Positions 25,183 to 34,280 of a DNA stretch of 64,000 nt are shown in pieces; positions within the stretch are counted from its first letter, which is position 1, and each line of letters starts with the position of its first letter. The translations under genes and the position numbers were made by a program. This DNA comes from Flavobacterium sp. MC2016-06 (lineage in GTDB: Bacteria > Bacteroidota > Bacteroidia > Flavobacteriales > Flavobacteriaceae), in the NCBI RefSeq assembly GCF_009711165.2, contig NZ_WMID02000033.1, forward strand, positions 1 through 64,000, read 5' to 3'. Under the pieces are notes generated by a model that was not told where the DNA came from, searched no databases, and saw only the letters and a list, made by a program, of their open reading frames with translations.

Positions 25183-28100
25183 ATGATTTTTTATTTTGAA
25201 TAACAGGGATATAAATATCAAAAGAAGCACCCTTATTTTGTTCGCCAGACGCCGTTATTATTCCGTTATGATTCTCTACAATTTTTTTTACAATAGCAAG
25301 ACCAATTCCAGTTCCGTTGTATTGATCTCTTCCGTGCAGACGCTGGAAAACTTCAAAAATCTTTTTACTGTATTGCGGTTCAAAACCAATTCCGTTATCC
25401 GAAACGTTGATATGGCAATAATTTATTTCTTTAATTAAAGAGTCATTTTCTAAATCTTTGCCTTTTTTGATTTCGCTTTTAATTTTTACAATAGTAGGAA
25501 TATCTGGTTTGGAAAATTTAAGTGAATTACTAACTAAATTATAAAGCAATTGCCTGAATTGAAACGGAATTATGTTTACTTGACTTGTTTCTCCAATTTC
25601 TACAACGGCTTCTTTTTGCTCTAATTCTTCTTTAAGGTCTTCTTTTACTTCGTTGATAATTTTAGAAAGGTCTATTTTCTCAAAAACTCGTTCTTGAATA
25701 TTTGTTCTCGAATACGAAAGCAAATCATTAATTAAAGTTTGCATTCGCTGTGCTGCATTTTGCATTCGCTGAAATTTATCTTTTCCATTATCAGATAAAT
25801 TCATAGCTTCTTTCTCCATAATTTGTGTTGCAAAAGTTTGAATTTTCCGAAGAGGTTCTTGCAAATCATGGCTTGATATATAGGCAAAAGATTGAAGCTC
25901 TTTATTCATCTGCTCTAGTTCTATGTTTTTTTGTTTAAGTTCTAATGCGTTTAATTTTAATTTATCATCTGCCTGTTTTTTTTCCGTTAAATCATGTGTA
26001 ACTTTTGAAAATCCGATCACTTGATTTTTTTTATTATGAACAGCAGTGATAACAACACTTGCCCAAAAAAGCTTTCCGTTTTTTTTAACGCGCCAGCCTT
26101 CATGCAGTGTTTTGCCATTTTCTCGAGCCAATTGCAGTAAAGTCTGAGGCAGTTTGTTTTTCTGATCTTCTTCAGTGTAAAAAACAGCAAAATATTTACC
26201 TATAATTTCTTCTGCTTTATAACCTTTTATTTTTTCGGCGCCAATATTCCAGTTTTCAATTATCCCGTCGTGATTTAAATACAATATGGCATATTCCTGA
26301 ACTTCTTCGACCATTAAATGGTAGCGTTCTTCGCTCTTTTTAAGCGATTCGTTAATCAATTGTAACTCTTTGGTTCTGGCCGTAACTTGTTGTTCTAATT
26401 CCTCTTGATGATTTTTTTCGATCGTAATGTCTCTAACTGTCCCGATTAATTTTTCAGGATTCTGATCATCATCATAAAAAACTTTTCCTTTTCCTTCCAT
26501 CCAATGAATAGAATTATCTTTCCAGATTAATCGAGCTTCAAAACTTAAAATTCCAGTCGAGATAGCTTCTTTAAAAGCTTTGTTTCTAATGTGCATATCA
26601 TCAGGATGAAGATGCTGCAATAATTCTTCATGAGTTAATTCTACATCATTAGTATAACCGCCAATAATTTGAAGATACCTTTTAGAATATTTAGGTTCTC
26701 TAGTTTTTACATTAAGTTCCCAAGTGCCAAGTTCACTTGCTTGTACAACAATATTAAGGCGTTCTTCGTTTTGCTCAATTTTTTTTCGAGCTTCCACTTT
26801 TTCACTTACCTCGGTAACCGTTACAATAATTCCTGAGATTTCGCCATCTTCTTCTTTTAAGGGATGATAAAGAAAATCAAAATAGCAAATTTCCTGTTTT
26901 CCGTATCGGTATAATGGAATTGGCAATTCATATCCGTGAAAAGGAATTCCTGTTTTTAAAACATTTCCTAATAACTCACTAACCGATTCTTTTACTTCGG
27001 GAAGAGAATCAAATAATGGCATGCCGACAAAAGTATTTTCTGATCGATCTACTAATTTAAGATAAGCTTCATTTGCCATTTCTACCACAAGCTCAGGACC
27101 GCGCAAAATGGTAATTCCAACGGGAGCCTGCTTAACAGTATTACGGAAACGTTTATTGCTTTCTTCAATTTTTTTCTTTGCTAAATTCAAGTCCGTTAAG
27201 TCAACACCAGTATTCATTACGCCATATATATTCCCCTTTACATCGTATATTGGTGTTAAGCTGTAATTGAAATAGTAAGTATGAAGTTTCCCGTCAACGG
27301 TAAGATCAAGCGGTGTGTTTTTTGTGTGAAAGGATTTTCCAGTAGTTAAAACTTCATTAATCTGTTCAAATACCAATTGATTATTGAGTTCGGGAACCAC
27401 ATCTTTAAATGATTTTCCGATTACATCATTTCCTTTTCCCCATATTTTAATAATAGAATCGTTGGCCAATTCTACAATCATTTCCTTACCAACATACAAA
27501 GCAATTGGAAAAGGAGCATTCTCTACGAGCTCTCTTACTTTTTGCTCGCTTTCTTCTACTTTAGATCGCGATAAAACTTGATCTGTTACTTCTGTTGCCG
27601 TTACAACAACACCCGAAATACTTCCATCTGTTTCGGTAAGAGCTTCATAAGCAAAATTAACATATGTATTTTCGTTTTTGCCATTATGCTGCAATTGAAT
27701 CAAATTTTCATTAGTCGTAAATTTATTTCCAGTTGTATAAACATTACGAATTAATTTTTCCAGATCTCTATCTTTTGTTTTTGGTAATACATCAAAAATA
27801 GATTTATTGAGTGTGTTTTTTGCTTCGGTTCCCCAAAGCTGCATCATTTTATCATTTGCAATTTCTACAATATGATTTTCACCTCTTAAAATGCAGATTG
27901 CAACGGGCGCCTGCATAATGTTATTTATAAATCGAGCATTACTTTCTTTTAAGGCATCAGAAACTCTTTTCTTTTCGGTAGTTTCAATTACAGTTACCAA
28001 AACACCTCCAACTTCTCCTTTTTCTATTTTTATCGGACTGTAAGAAAAGTCAAAATAACATTCTTCATATCCATTTCTGTGAAGTGGAACCATGAAATCT

Positions 28101-28444
28101 GGAAGACTAACACTTTGGCCTTTCATAACATCATCAAACATAGAACTGATTATATTCCAGATTTCCGAAAAAGTTTCTGTTGTGCTAATTCCTAAAGCTT
28201 TTGGGTGTTTGGTTAAACCAAGAATAGGACGAAAAGAATCATTATACAATTGAGTAAATTCTTTTCCCCAGGCAATGTACATACCAAAAGGATTATTGAG
28301 CATAACCGAAACCATAGTACAAAGACTTTTAGGCCATTTTTCAGGATCACCTAAAGGGGTTTTACTCCAATCTTTGGAGCGAATTAATTCACCCATTTCT
28401 CCGCCATCGGCTAGAAAATAATGTTCCTTTTTTTTTCGGTTCAT
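25181..28444 (-). CDS. Multi-PAS sensor histidine kinase
   Basis: 1087 residues, soluble (no membrane helix). Six PAS units can be counted: near 45-165, 170-290 (QAPVAICILRGENHIVEIAN), 305-425 (ENAPFPIALYVGKEMIVELAN), 435-560 (QAPVGITILRGPELVVEMAN), 565-695 (PAS_3 type) and 705-825 (EYAILYLNHDGIIENWN). Then a HisKA domain with His in AYISSHDLQEPLRKIQTF and an ATPase domain (NLVSNSLKFSKP; DNGIGFEP; GTGIGLAI). The near-repetition of PAS units 2-4 suggests internal duplication. It follows a receiver-only protein by 14 nt. Cytoplasmic redox, light or ligand sensing is possible; no conserved cofactor residue was identified. Confidence 0.93.
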   Translation of the reverse strand: MNRKKKEHYFLADGGEMGELIRSKDWSKTPLGDPEKWPKSLCTMVSVMLNNPFGMYIAWGKEFTQLYNDSFRPILGLTKHPKALGISTTETFSEIWNIISSMFDDVMKGQSVSLPDFMVPLHRNGYEECYFDFSYSPIKIEKGEVGGVLVTVIETTEKKRVSDALKESNARFINNIMQAPVAICILRGENHIVEIANDKMMQLWGTEAKNTLNKSIFDVLPKTKDRDLEKLIRNVYTTGNKFTTNENLIQLQHNGKNENTYVNFAYEALTETDGSISGVVVTATEVTDQVLSRSKVEESEQKVRELVENAPFPIALYVGKEMIVELANDSIIKIWGKGNDVIGKSFKDVVPELNNQLVFEQINEVLTTGKSFHTKNTPLDLTVDGKLHTYYFNYSLTPIYDVKGNIYGVMNTGVDLTDLNLAKKKIEESNKRFRNTVKQAPVGITILRGPELVVEMANEAYLKLVDRSENTFVGMPLFDSLPEVKESVSELLGNVLKTGIPFHGYELPIPLYRYGKQEICYFDFLYHPLKEEDGEISGIIVTVTEVSEKVEARKKIEQNEERLNIVVQASELGTWELNVKTREPKYSKRYLQIIGGYTNDVELTHEELLQHLHPDDMHIRNKAFKEAISTGILSFEARLIWKDNSIHWMEGKGKVFYDDDQNPEKLIGTVRDITIEKNHQEELEQQVTARTKELQLINESLKKSEERYHLMVEEVQEYAILYLNHDGIIENWNIGAEKIKGYKAEEIIGKYFAVFYTEEDQKNKLPQTLLQLARENGKTLHEGWRVKKNGKLFWASVVITAVHNKKNQVIGFSKVTHDLTEKKQADDKLKLNALELKQKNIELEQMNKELQSFAYISSHDLQEPLRKIQTFATQIMEKEAMNLSDNGKDKFQRMQNAAQRMQTLINDLLSYSRTNIQERVFEKIDLSKIINEVKEDLKEELEQKEAVVEIGETSQVNIIPFQFRQLLYNLVSNSLKFSKPDIPTIVKIKSEIKKGKDLENDSLIKEINYCHINVSDNGIGFEPQYSKKIFEVFQRLHGRDQYNGTGIGLAIVKKIVENHNGIITASGEQNKGASFDIYIPVIQNKKS

Positions 28445-28458
28445 TCCAAAAACTTTAT

Positions 28459-28908
28459 TTAGGGTTGAAGTACAAAATTGGCTCTAATAGGTTGTTTAAA
28501 GTTATTTTTTGAGGCTGTAATAAGTGCGTTTTCAATAACCTTTTTTAGTTTAGAAAAATCACCAGGCTTGCGAATGTAATAAGTTGCTCCTTTTTCATAC
28601 ATAAGGTCCACAATTTCTGTATCTAGAGAAGTAGAGAAAATGGCTACAGGAAGATTTTTTAATGTATCAATTTCTCTAATTTCTTTTAGGCATTCATGGC
28701 CGTTTTTACGAGGCATATTCAAATCAAGAAAAAGTATATTTGGCAGATTATCAGAAGAATTAATATCTAAATAATTCATAAGTTCTACACCATCATTAAC
28801 AGTAACAAGATTAGTAGGAAGCGTTAATTCATCAAGAGCTTCTTTAAAAAAATCACAGTCATCTTCGTCATCATCTGCAAGTAAAAGATTGTAAATCTGC
28901 TTATTCAT
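28459..28908 (-). CDS. Single-domain response regulator (Rcp1-like)
   Basis: 149 residues, receiver only: acidic pocket LLLADDDEDDCDFF, phospho-acceptor Asp in ILFLDLNMPRKNGHECL, Thr/Ser switch in AIFSTSLD and Lys in YYIRKPGDF. This is the Rcp1/CheY-like family often paired with PAS or phytochrome-type kinases. First gene of a two-gene operon with the multi-PAS kinase. No output domain, so it may act as a phosphate shuttle or bind a partner. Confidence 0.92.
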   Translation of the reverse strand: MNKQIYNLLLADDDEDDCDFFKEALDELTLPTNLVTVNDGVELMNYLDINSSDNLPNILFLDLNMPRKNGHECLKEIREIDTLKNLPVAIFSTSLDTEIVDLMYEKGATYYIRKPGDFSKLKKVIENALITASKNNFKQPIRANFVLQP

Positions 28909-29311
28909 TTTTTAAGTAAAGTAAAAATATTAATCATCAAAATGGCATTTATTTTAATTGTGAAAATTAAAATTATATTGATAAAATTAACTCTTTTTTG
29001 CAATAATTAATATTTTTTTTACGAAGATTCTTTAATCTAATTATTTGGAACGAAAAATATGTTTTGTAAATAAATGGTTCCCAGCCTGAGCGAAGTCGAA
29101 GGGTTTTTGAATTTAAAAAGTACTCCGACTGTACTCAAACTAATAATCTGTTTTAGTTTTGCTTTAAGAAATAATTTTAGAATGCAATTTTTTTAGAATT
29201 TCAACGTTATTAAATTACTTCATGAAATTACACACAGTTTTAGCTTTCTGACTCAAACTGCCTTATTTTACTCACATTCTTTTTAAAAAACACCTCAAAA
29301 ATCTGTATACA

Positions 29312-29357
29312 TTTTGCACAAGTGTGTATTAATTATACACTCTAATTGTGTGCAAAA
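29312..29357. promoter_or_regulatory. Nested inverted repeats (possible enhancer site)
   Basis: Inner palindrome GTGTAT-N5-ATACAC (29324-29340) sits inside outer arms TTTTGCACA (29312-29320) and TTGTGTGCAAAA (29346-29357). The centre lies roughly 85-90 bp upstream of the start predicted from the sigma-54-like box, the usual distance for an enhancer-binding activator. Confidence 0.5.
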
Positions 29358-29392
29358 TTATCTAAACAGCTCTACATCAATTTAAAATGATA

Positions 29393-29408
29393 TTGGCACA
29401 GCGCTTGT
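29393..29408 (+). promoter_or_regulatory. Sigma-54-like -24/-12 promoter
   Basis: TTGGCAC-N5-TTGT compared with the consensus TTGGCAC-N5-TTGC: perfect -24 element, correct spacing, one mismatch at the -12 GC. It lies about 118 bp before the glycosyltransferase start. Confidence 0.5.
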
Positions 29409-29525
29409 AAATTGTGATACTGTCAATTCCTCTCAATAATTCATTTCAGTTTAAGTGAGCTGAAAATTGTTTTAAAGACAGGAGTTTTCTAAAAGCCTTA
29501 CAATACAAATTAAAGAAGTACAAGC

Positions 29526-30983
29526 ATGGAAAGCGAAACAATTTTATCAAAACAATTTTATTCTTCAAATAGCGATGTCGTTATTAACGAAAGTTCTTTA
29601 AATAGTTCCATTTTCAGAACAAAAAATAAATCAACAAAAGTAAATGTAGAAAGGCCTACAAGTCCATTTGGATTACTTGTATTAATAAGCACTTTTGTAC
29701 TAATGCTAGGTGGTGCTTTTTTTGTATATCAATTTCAGTCTGATTTTGATCAGTTTCAGATCGAGAGAGTAAACTCAGCTTGGGGGCTTCCTTTTCTAAT
29801 TATTACAGGATTATTATTCTTTTTTCAAACAGGAGTTTTTCTGTTTAATTCCTATCTGTATTTACGTTATAAAGCAATTCCTTCTGTTTCTGACGAATTA
29901 CTGCCAACTGTAACGGTTATTGTTCCTGCGTATAATGAGGGTAAACTAGTTTGGGATACTTTATTGAGTTTAGCAAATAGTGATTATCCAGAACATAAAT
30001 TAGAAATTCTTGCCGTTGATGATGGAAGTAAAGATGATACTTGGTATTGGATGCAGGAAGCTAAAAGGAAATTGGGTGATCGTTTGACGATTTTTCAACA
30101 ACCAAAAAATCAAGGAAAACGTCACGCTTTATACCGTGGTTTTAATCTAGGAAAAGGAGAAATTTTTGTAACAGTAGACAGTGATTCTATTGTGAAAAAA
30201 GATACATTGAGAAATTTAGTAAGTCCGTTTGTTGTTAACGAAAAATGTGGTGCAGTTGCAGGAAATGTTCAAGTTTTGAACAATAAAAAAGCAATTCTTC
30301 CAAAAATGCTGAACGTAAGTTTTGTAATGAGTTTTGAGTTTATGCGTTCTGCCGAAAGTATGCTGGGTTCTGTACTTTGTACTCCTGGAGCTTTGGCAGC
30401 TTACAAAAGTGATGCTGTATTTGCGTGTCTTCCAGAATGGATCAACCAGACTTTTATGGGACAACCTTCTGATATTGGTGAAGACCGCGCTATGACTAAC
30501 ATGATTTTAAGACAAGGTAAACATGTTCTATTTCAAAAAAATGCTATTGTATTAACAAATGTTCCTGAAGAATATACTGGTTTGTACAAAATGTTTATTA
30601 GATGGAGTAGAAGTAATGTGCGCGAAAATCTTGCAATGGCAAAATACGTTTTTACAGATTTTAGAAAAGAATCTAAGTTTGGAGCAAGACTTTTATTCAT
30701 AAATCAATTCTTTAAAATTGCAATGACGTATCCGTTCTTATTATTTATGTTTTTCTTTATTGCAATACATCCGTTATTATTTATAAGTTCTACATTTTTA
30801 GGAATCTTTATTTTATCAAGTTTTACAGCATTCTTTTATGCAAAAAGATATAGCGTTTCAGAATCGTTTTGGGCGTATTCGTATAGTATTTTTTATGCCT
30901 TCAGTTTATTCTGGATTGCGCCATACGCAATTGCAACAGCCAATAAAAAAGGATGGCTCACAAGAGGTCTAGAAGCCAAATAA
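29526..30983 (+). CDS. Membrane glycosyltransferase family 2 (processive type)
   Basis: 485 residues. Two N-terminal membrane helices near 48-70 and 86-112, a GT-A catalytic domain (TVTVIVPAYNEGKLVWDTL; LAVDDGSKDD; VTVDSDS for the DxD; GEDRAMTN for the base; FIRWSRSN in place of Q/RxxRW), then three or four C-terminal helices from about 385. This is the hyaluronan/chitin/poly-GlcNAc synthase architecture, so it probably polymerises and exports a polysaccharide across the inner membrane. It stands alone with a long regulated upstream region. The polymer is not predictable. Confidence 0.9.
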   Translation: MESETILSKQFYSSNSDVVINESSLNSSIFRTKNKSTKVNVERPTSPFGLLVLISTFVLMLGGAFFVYQFQSDFDQFQIERVNSAWGLPFLIITGLLFFFQTGVFLFNSYLYLRYKAIPSVSDELLPTVTVIVPAYNEGKLVWDTLLSLANSDYPEHKLEILAVDDGSKDDTWYWMQEAKRKLGDRLTIFQQPKNQGKRHALYRGFNLGKGEIFVTVDSDSIVKKDTLRNLVSPFVVNEKCGAVAGNVQVLNNKKAILPKMLNVSFVMSFEFMRSAESMLGSVLCTPGALAAYKSDAVFACLPEWINQTFMGQPSDIGEDRAMTNMILRQGKHVLFQKNAIVLTNVPEEYTGLYKMFIRWSRSNVRENLAMAKYVFTDFRKESKFGARLLFINQFFKIAMTYPFLLFMFFFIAIHPLLFISSTFLGIFILSSFTAFFYAKRYSVSESFWAYSYSIFYAFSLFWIAPYAIATANKKGWLTRGLEAK

Positions 30984-31019
30984 TCTATTATCTGCCTATA
31001 TTAACAAATATATGCCACG

Positions 31020-31057
31020 AAAAAACCGTCTCAATATTTTTTTGAGACGGTTTTTTT
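31020..31057 (+). terminator. Terminator after glycosyltransferase
   Basis: AAAAACCGTCTCA / TGAGACGGTTTTT arms with a T-run; strong rho-independent terminator. Confidence 0.85.
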
Positions 31058-31112
31058 ATTTGTTAGATCTGTGTTTATTTGCTGCAAGATTTTTTTGCCA
31101 CAAAGGCACTAA

Positions 31113-31329
31113 GGCACAAAGTTTTTTAAACTTGAAGTTTGGAACGATCCTTCGACTTCGCTCAGGATGACATACGTTTTTCAGGCGTGTGTATTATGCG
31201 TGAAGGCACAAAGTTTTTTACGTTTGAAGTTTGGAATGATCCTTCGACTTCGCTCAGGATGACATACGTTTTCAGGATAACATAGTTTAGTCAGGTAATA
31301 TACGTCTGTCAGGCTGAGCGAAGTCGAAG
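31113..31329. repeat. 92-bp direct repeat with CCTTCGACTTCGCTCAGG units
   Basis: Two imperfect copies of a 92-bp unit begin at 31113 and 31205, each containing CCTTCGACTTCGCTCAGG (31149-31166, 31241-31258) followed by ATGACATACGTTTT. An inverted partial copy (CTGAGCGAAGTCGAAG) lies at about 31313-31328. The same core also occurs at 29085. This is a dispersed intergenic repeat family, not coding. Confidence 0.8.
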
Positions 31330-31340
31330 CCCCGTCTCGG

Positions 31341-31417
31341 AAAATCTAAAATCTAAAATCTAAAATCTAAAATCTAAAATCTAAAATCTAAAATCTAAAA
31401 TCTAAAATCTAAAATCT
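31341..31417. repeat. Eleven tandem copies of AAAATCT
   Basis: A perfect 7-bp simple repeat, 11 copies, ending inside the stop codon of the metQ gene. It is likely to vary in copy number between strains. Confidence 0.95.
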
Positions 31418-32229
31418 TACCACCCTTTTACAACACCTTCTTTAAATTGTTCTTTAGCTACTTTTTCTACTTCTGGAGATTGAAAAGCTTTCACAAATTG
31501 TTTTACTTTTTCTTCATTTTTGTTGTCTTCTCTAGAAACAATTAAGTTTACATAAGGAGAATCTGTACTTTCTACAAAAAGAGCATCACGAGAAGGAATT
31601 AATCCAGCTTGTGCAGAAAAAGTATTGTTGATAATAGCAATTGAAACCTTTTCGTCATCTAAAACTCTAGGAAGTTGAGGTGCTTCTAATTCTATTATAT
31701 TTAATTTTTTAGGATTGCCAACAATATCAATCACTTTTGGCAGTAAACCAGTTCCAGCTTTAAGCGTAATCAATCCGTTTTTTTGAAGTAATAACAAAGA
31801 ACGTCCGCCATTTGTTGGGTCATTTGGAATTGCAATTGTACTTCCGTCTTTTAATTCGGTAATTGATTTTATTTTTCTAGAATAAGCTGCAATTGGGTAT
31901 AAAAATGTTTTTCCAACCACCACAAGTTTGTAACCTCTTTGTCTAGATTGTTCTTGTAAATAAGGAAGATGCTGAAATGCATTTACATCAATATCACCTT
32001 GACTTAAGGCTTCGTTTGGAACTACATAATCGTTAAACGGAATTAATTCTACTTCTAATCCAAATTTTTCTTTTGCTGCTTTTTGCGCAGCCTGCGCAAC
32101 TGTAAATTCAGGTCCAGAAGAAACGCCGACTTTAATATAATGCGGGTCATTCTTTTTTGAATTTCCACAGCTTGTTAGAAGGAAAAAACCAGCTAGAATT
32201 ACAGTGATTATGCTATTTTTTGAATTCAT
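31417..32229 (-). CDS. metQ: Methionine ABC transporter substrate-binding lipoprotein MetQ
   Basis: 270 residues of the NlpA/MetQ family: lipobox LTSC (Cys21), then YIKVGVSSGPEFTVAQAAQKAAKEKFG, VNAFQHLPYLQEQ, IAIPNDPTNGGRSLLLLQ and AIINNTFSAQAGL, all standard MetQ segments. It binds D/L-methionine in the periplasm and delivers it to MetI. Last of three genes in order metN, metI, metQ; 20 nt after metI. Confidence 0.94.
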   Translation of the reverse strand: MNSKNSIITVILAGFFLLTSCGNSKKNDPHYIKVGVSSGPEFTVAQAAQKAAKEKFGLEVELIPFNDYVVPNEALSQGDIDVNAFQHLPYLQEQSRQRGYKLVVVGKTFLYPIAAYSRKIKSITELKDGSTIAIPNDPTNGGRSLLLLQKNGLITLKAGTGLLPKVIDIVGNPKKLNIIELEAPQLPRVLDDEKVSIAIINNTFSAQAGLIPSRDALFVESTDSPYVNLIVSREDNKNEEKVKQFVKAFQSPEVEKVAKEQFKEGVVKGW

Positions 32230-32249
32230 TTTTATTTATTTTTAAATTA

Positions 32250-32903
32250 TTATCTATGATCAAAATATTTTGAAAGTTTGTCTCCTGCAAATTGTATAAT
32301 AAAAACAATTACAACCAGTAGAATAAGAACCGTATTCATAATTGTACTATCGTAACCAATATAACCGTATTGATAACCAATTTGTCCCAATCCGCCAGCA
32401 CCAACAGCTCCGCCCATTGCCGAGTAACCTACAAGAGTGATAAAAGTAATTGCTGCCGCATTTATTAAAGAGGGTAAAGCTTCTGGAAGTAAAACCTTAA
32501 AAATAATTTGAAAAGGAGTTGCGCCCAAAGCTCTTGCTGCTTCGATTAAACCTTGCGGTAAAGCCAGAAGACTGTTTTCTACAAGCCGTGCAATAAATGG
32601 AGCCGCACCAATACTTAACGGTACTAAAGCAGCGCTTACACCAATTGATGTTCCGATAAGTGCTCTTGTAAATGGAATCATCCAAACGATTAAAATAATG
32701 AATGGTATAGAACGAAAAACATTTACAGTAATAGAAAGTAAACGGTTAATAATTGGATTTTCTAATAATTGCCCTTTTCTAGTAAGGAACAAAAATATTC
32801 CGGCAGGTAAACCTAATACAAAACCGAAAAATCCTGAAACAAAAGTCATTACAATAGTTTCCCAAGTGCCTTGTAAGAGTAAATTTATGATAGATTCAGA
32901 CAT
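32250..32903 (-). CDS. metI: Methionine ABC transporter permease MetI
   Basis: 217 residues, five expected membrane helices. The EAA loop that contacts the ATPase is seen as [29 protein letters not shown]. The start [21 protein letters not shown] and [14 protein letters not shown] motifs fit the family. The start codon overlaps the end of metN by 8 nt, so translation is coupled. Confidence 0.95.
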   Translation of the reverse strand: MSESIINLLLQGTWETIVMTFVSGFFGFVLGLPAGIFLFLTRKGQLLENPIINRLLSITVNVFRSIPFIILIVWMIPFTRALIGTSIGVSAALVPLSIGAAPFIARLVENSLLALPQGLIEAARALGATPFQIIFKVLLPEALPSLINAAAITFITLVGYSAMGGAVGAGGLGQIGYQYGYIGYDSTIMNTVLILLVVIVFIIQFAGDKLSKYFDHR

Positions 32904-33927
32904 AGCCTAAAATTTGAGTTTTAATATGATTTTCTTTAAAATAGTCAATAGCCAATTTTTGATTTTCTGTTGTTCCAGAAAGATCAACCAATAGAATTCC
33001 TAATCTAGTTGCTCCTGCATAAGTTGTTTGAGCACTTACAATACTGGCGTTAATTTTAAATTTTGTAGCAGCTTGCGTTAACAAAGGTTCATCGGTGCTT
33101 TTTCCAGTAAACTCTAATTGTAATAAAGTATTACTATCAGCCGTCCATTCTGTTTTTAGTTTATCCGCATAAAACTGAGGCATATCTACATGAAGCGCAG
33201 AAGCAATAAATTGCTGTGTAATTGGGTTTTGAGCATTCGTAAAAATTTCGCTCAACGTTCCATGTTCCACTACAACACCTTGACTAATAACAGCAACTGT
33301 ATCGCAAATAGCTCTTACAACTTCCATTTGGTGCGTAATCAGCAAAATCGTAATATTCAGTTTATTATTGATGTCTTTAAGAAGTGTAAGAATCGATCTC
33401 GTTGTAGCAGGATCAAGTGCGCTTGTAGCTTCGTCGCAAAGCAATACTTTTGGGTTATTGGCAAGCGTACGCGCAATAGCAACACGCTGTTTTTGTCCGC
33501 CCGATAAATTGGCAGGATATTCGTTTTTCTTATCTGTTAATCCAACCAATTCCAGAAGTTCTTCGACACGCTGGTGAATTTTACTTTTAGACATTCCGGC
33601 TAACTCTAAAGGAAAAGCAACATTGTCAAAAACAGTTCGAGAAGAAAGCAGATTAAAATGCTGAAAGATCATTCCAATTTCTCTACGTTTCAAGGTTAGT
33701 TCTTTTGATGATAATTGTAAAAGATTCACACCATCAACAATGATTTCTCCAGAATCCGGTCTTTCTAAAAGATTCACACAACGAATAAGAGTACTTTTTC
33801 CAGCTCCAGAAGTTCCGATAATTCCAAAAATAGAACCTTGAGGAATTTGAAGTGAGACCTCTTTTAACGCATGAAAAGTGCCTCGCGAAGTAGAAAAGGA
33901 TTTGCTTATATTTTTTAATTCAATCAT
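32896..33927 (-). CDS. metN: Methionine ABC transporter ATP-binding protein MetN
   Basis: 343 residues. Walker [13 protein letters not shown] signature [16 protein letters not shown], Walker [13 protein letters not shown] and H-loop LLITHQ are all intact. A C-terminal NIL domain (from about 265; [21 protein letters not shown]) is the site where methionine inhibits transport in characterised homologues. First gene of the metNIQ operon, preceded by a promoter at 33980-33987. Confidence 0.95.
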   Translation of the reverse strand: MIELKNISKSFSTSRGTFHALKEVSLQIPQGSIFGIIGTSGAGKSTLIRCVNLLERPDSGEIIVDGVNLLQLSSKELTLKRREIGMIFQHFNLLSSRTVFDNVAFPLELAGMSKSKIHQRVEELLELVGLTDKKNEYPANLSGGQKQRVAIARTLANNPKVLLCDEATSALDPATTRSILTLLKDINNKLNITILLITHQMEVVRAICDTVAVISQGVVVEHGTLSEIFTNAQNPITQQFIASALHVDMPQFYADKLKTEWTADSNTLLQLEFTGKSTDEPLLTQAATKFKINASIVSAQTTYAGATRLGILLVDLSGTTENQKLAIDYFKENHIKTQILGYV

Positions 33928-33979
33928 TTTATTTTTATGAGTACTATTTTATGTTTTTATTGAAAATGAAATATTCGGG

Positions 33980-34016
33980 CAAAGATATGGTTAAAAACCC
34001 ATAAGTTCGACGGGTT
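33980..34016 (-). promoter_or_regulatory. metNIQ promoter with flanking inverted repeat
   Basis: On the minus strand the perfect -7 box TATCTTTG (33987-33980) lies 53 nt before the metN start. Immediately upstream AACCC-N11-GGGTT (34016-33996) forms an inverted repeat over the -33 region, a possible operator. I could not fold the short leader into a known SAM riboswitch. Confidence 0.5.
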
Positions 34017-34235
34017 ATGTATAGTTTGAATTAAAGAGATCTCAGTTTTAAAGTTTTTTCATTATCAAAAACGGATATTAAGAGGTAGAAAGTTGTTAAG
34101 ACGATAATAAAATTCAAAAGTTTTACAGAATTAACACAAAGAAGTAAAGCTAAAAGCTATATTTTAATAAAAATAAACGACTCATAGTTTATAATAGTTT
34201 TGTTTCTTTTATAATATTGAAAGTCTGTTTTTTAG
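34017..34235. other. Rest of the divergent region before the HigA-like gene
   Basis: AT-rich, no ORF, no strong hairpin seen. Confidence 0.3.
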
Positions 34236-34280
34236 ATGTCAAGTTTTAAGTATATAAACATTTTTGCTTATATTTGTATT

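Larger units (their letters stand above)
28909..29525. other. Long divergent intergenic region
   Basis: 617 bp between the receiver gene and the glycosyltransferase gene. It holds one copy of the dispersed sequence CCTGAGCGAAGTCGAAGG (29085-29102), nested inverted repeats at 29312-29357 and a sigma-54-like promoter at 29393-29408. The remainder is AT-rich with no ORF. Confidence 0.55.

Noticed and set aside
31341..31417. Regular array resembling a CRISPR
   Set aside because: The unit is only 7 bp with no spacers; it is a simple tandem repeat.
33928..34000. SAM riboswitch before metN
   Set aside because: The leader after the -7 box is only about 50 nt and I could not recognise the SAM-I or SAM-II fold.
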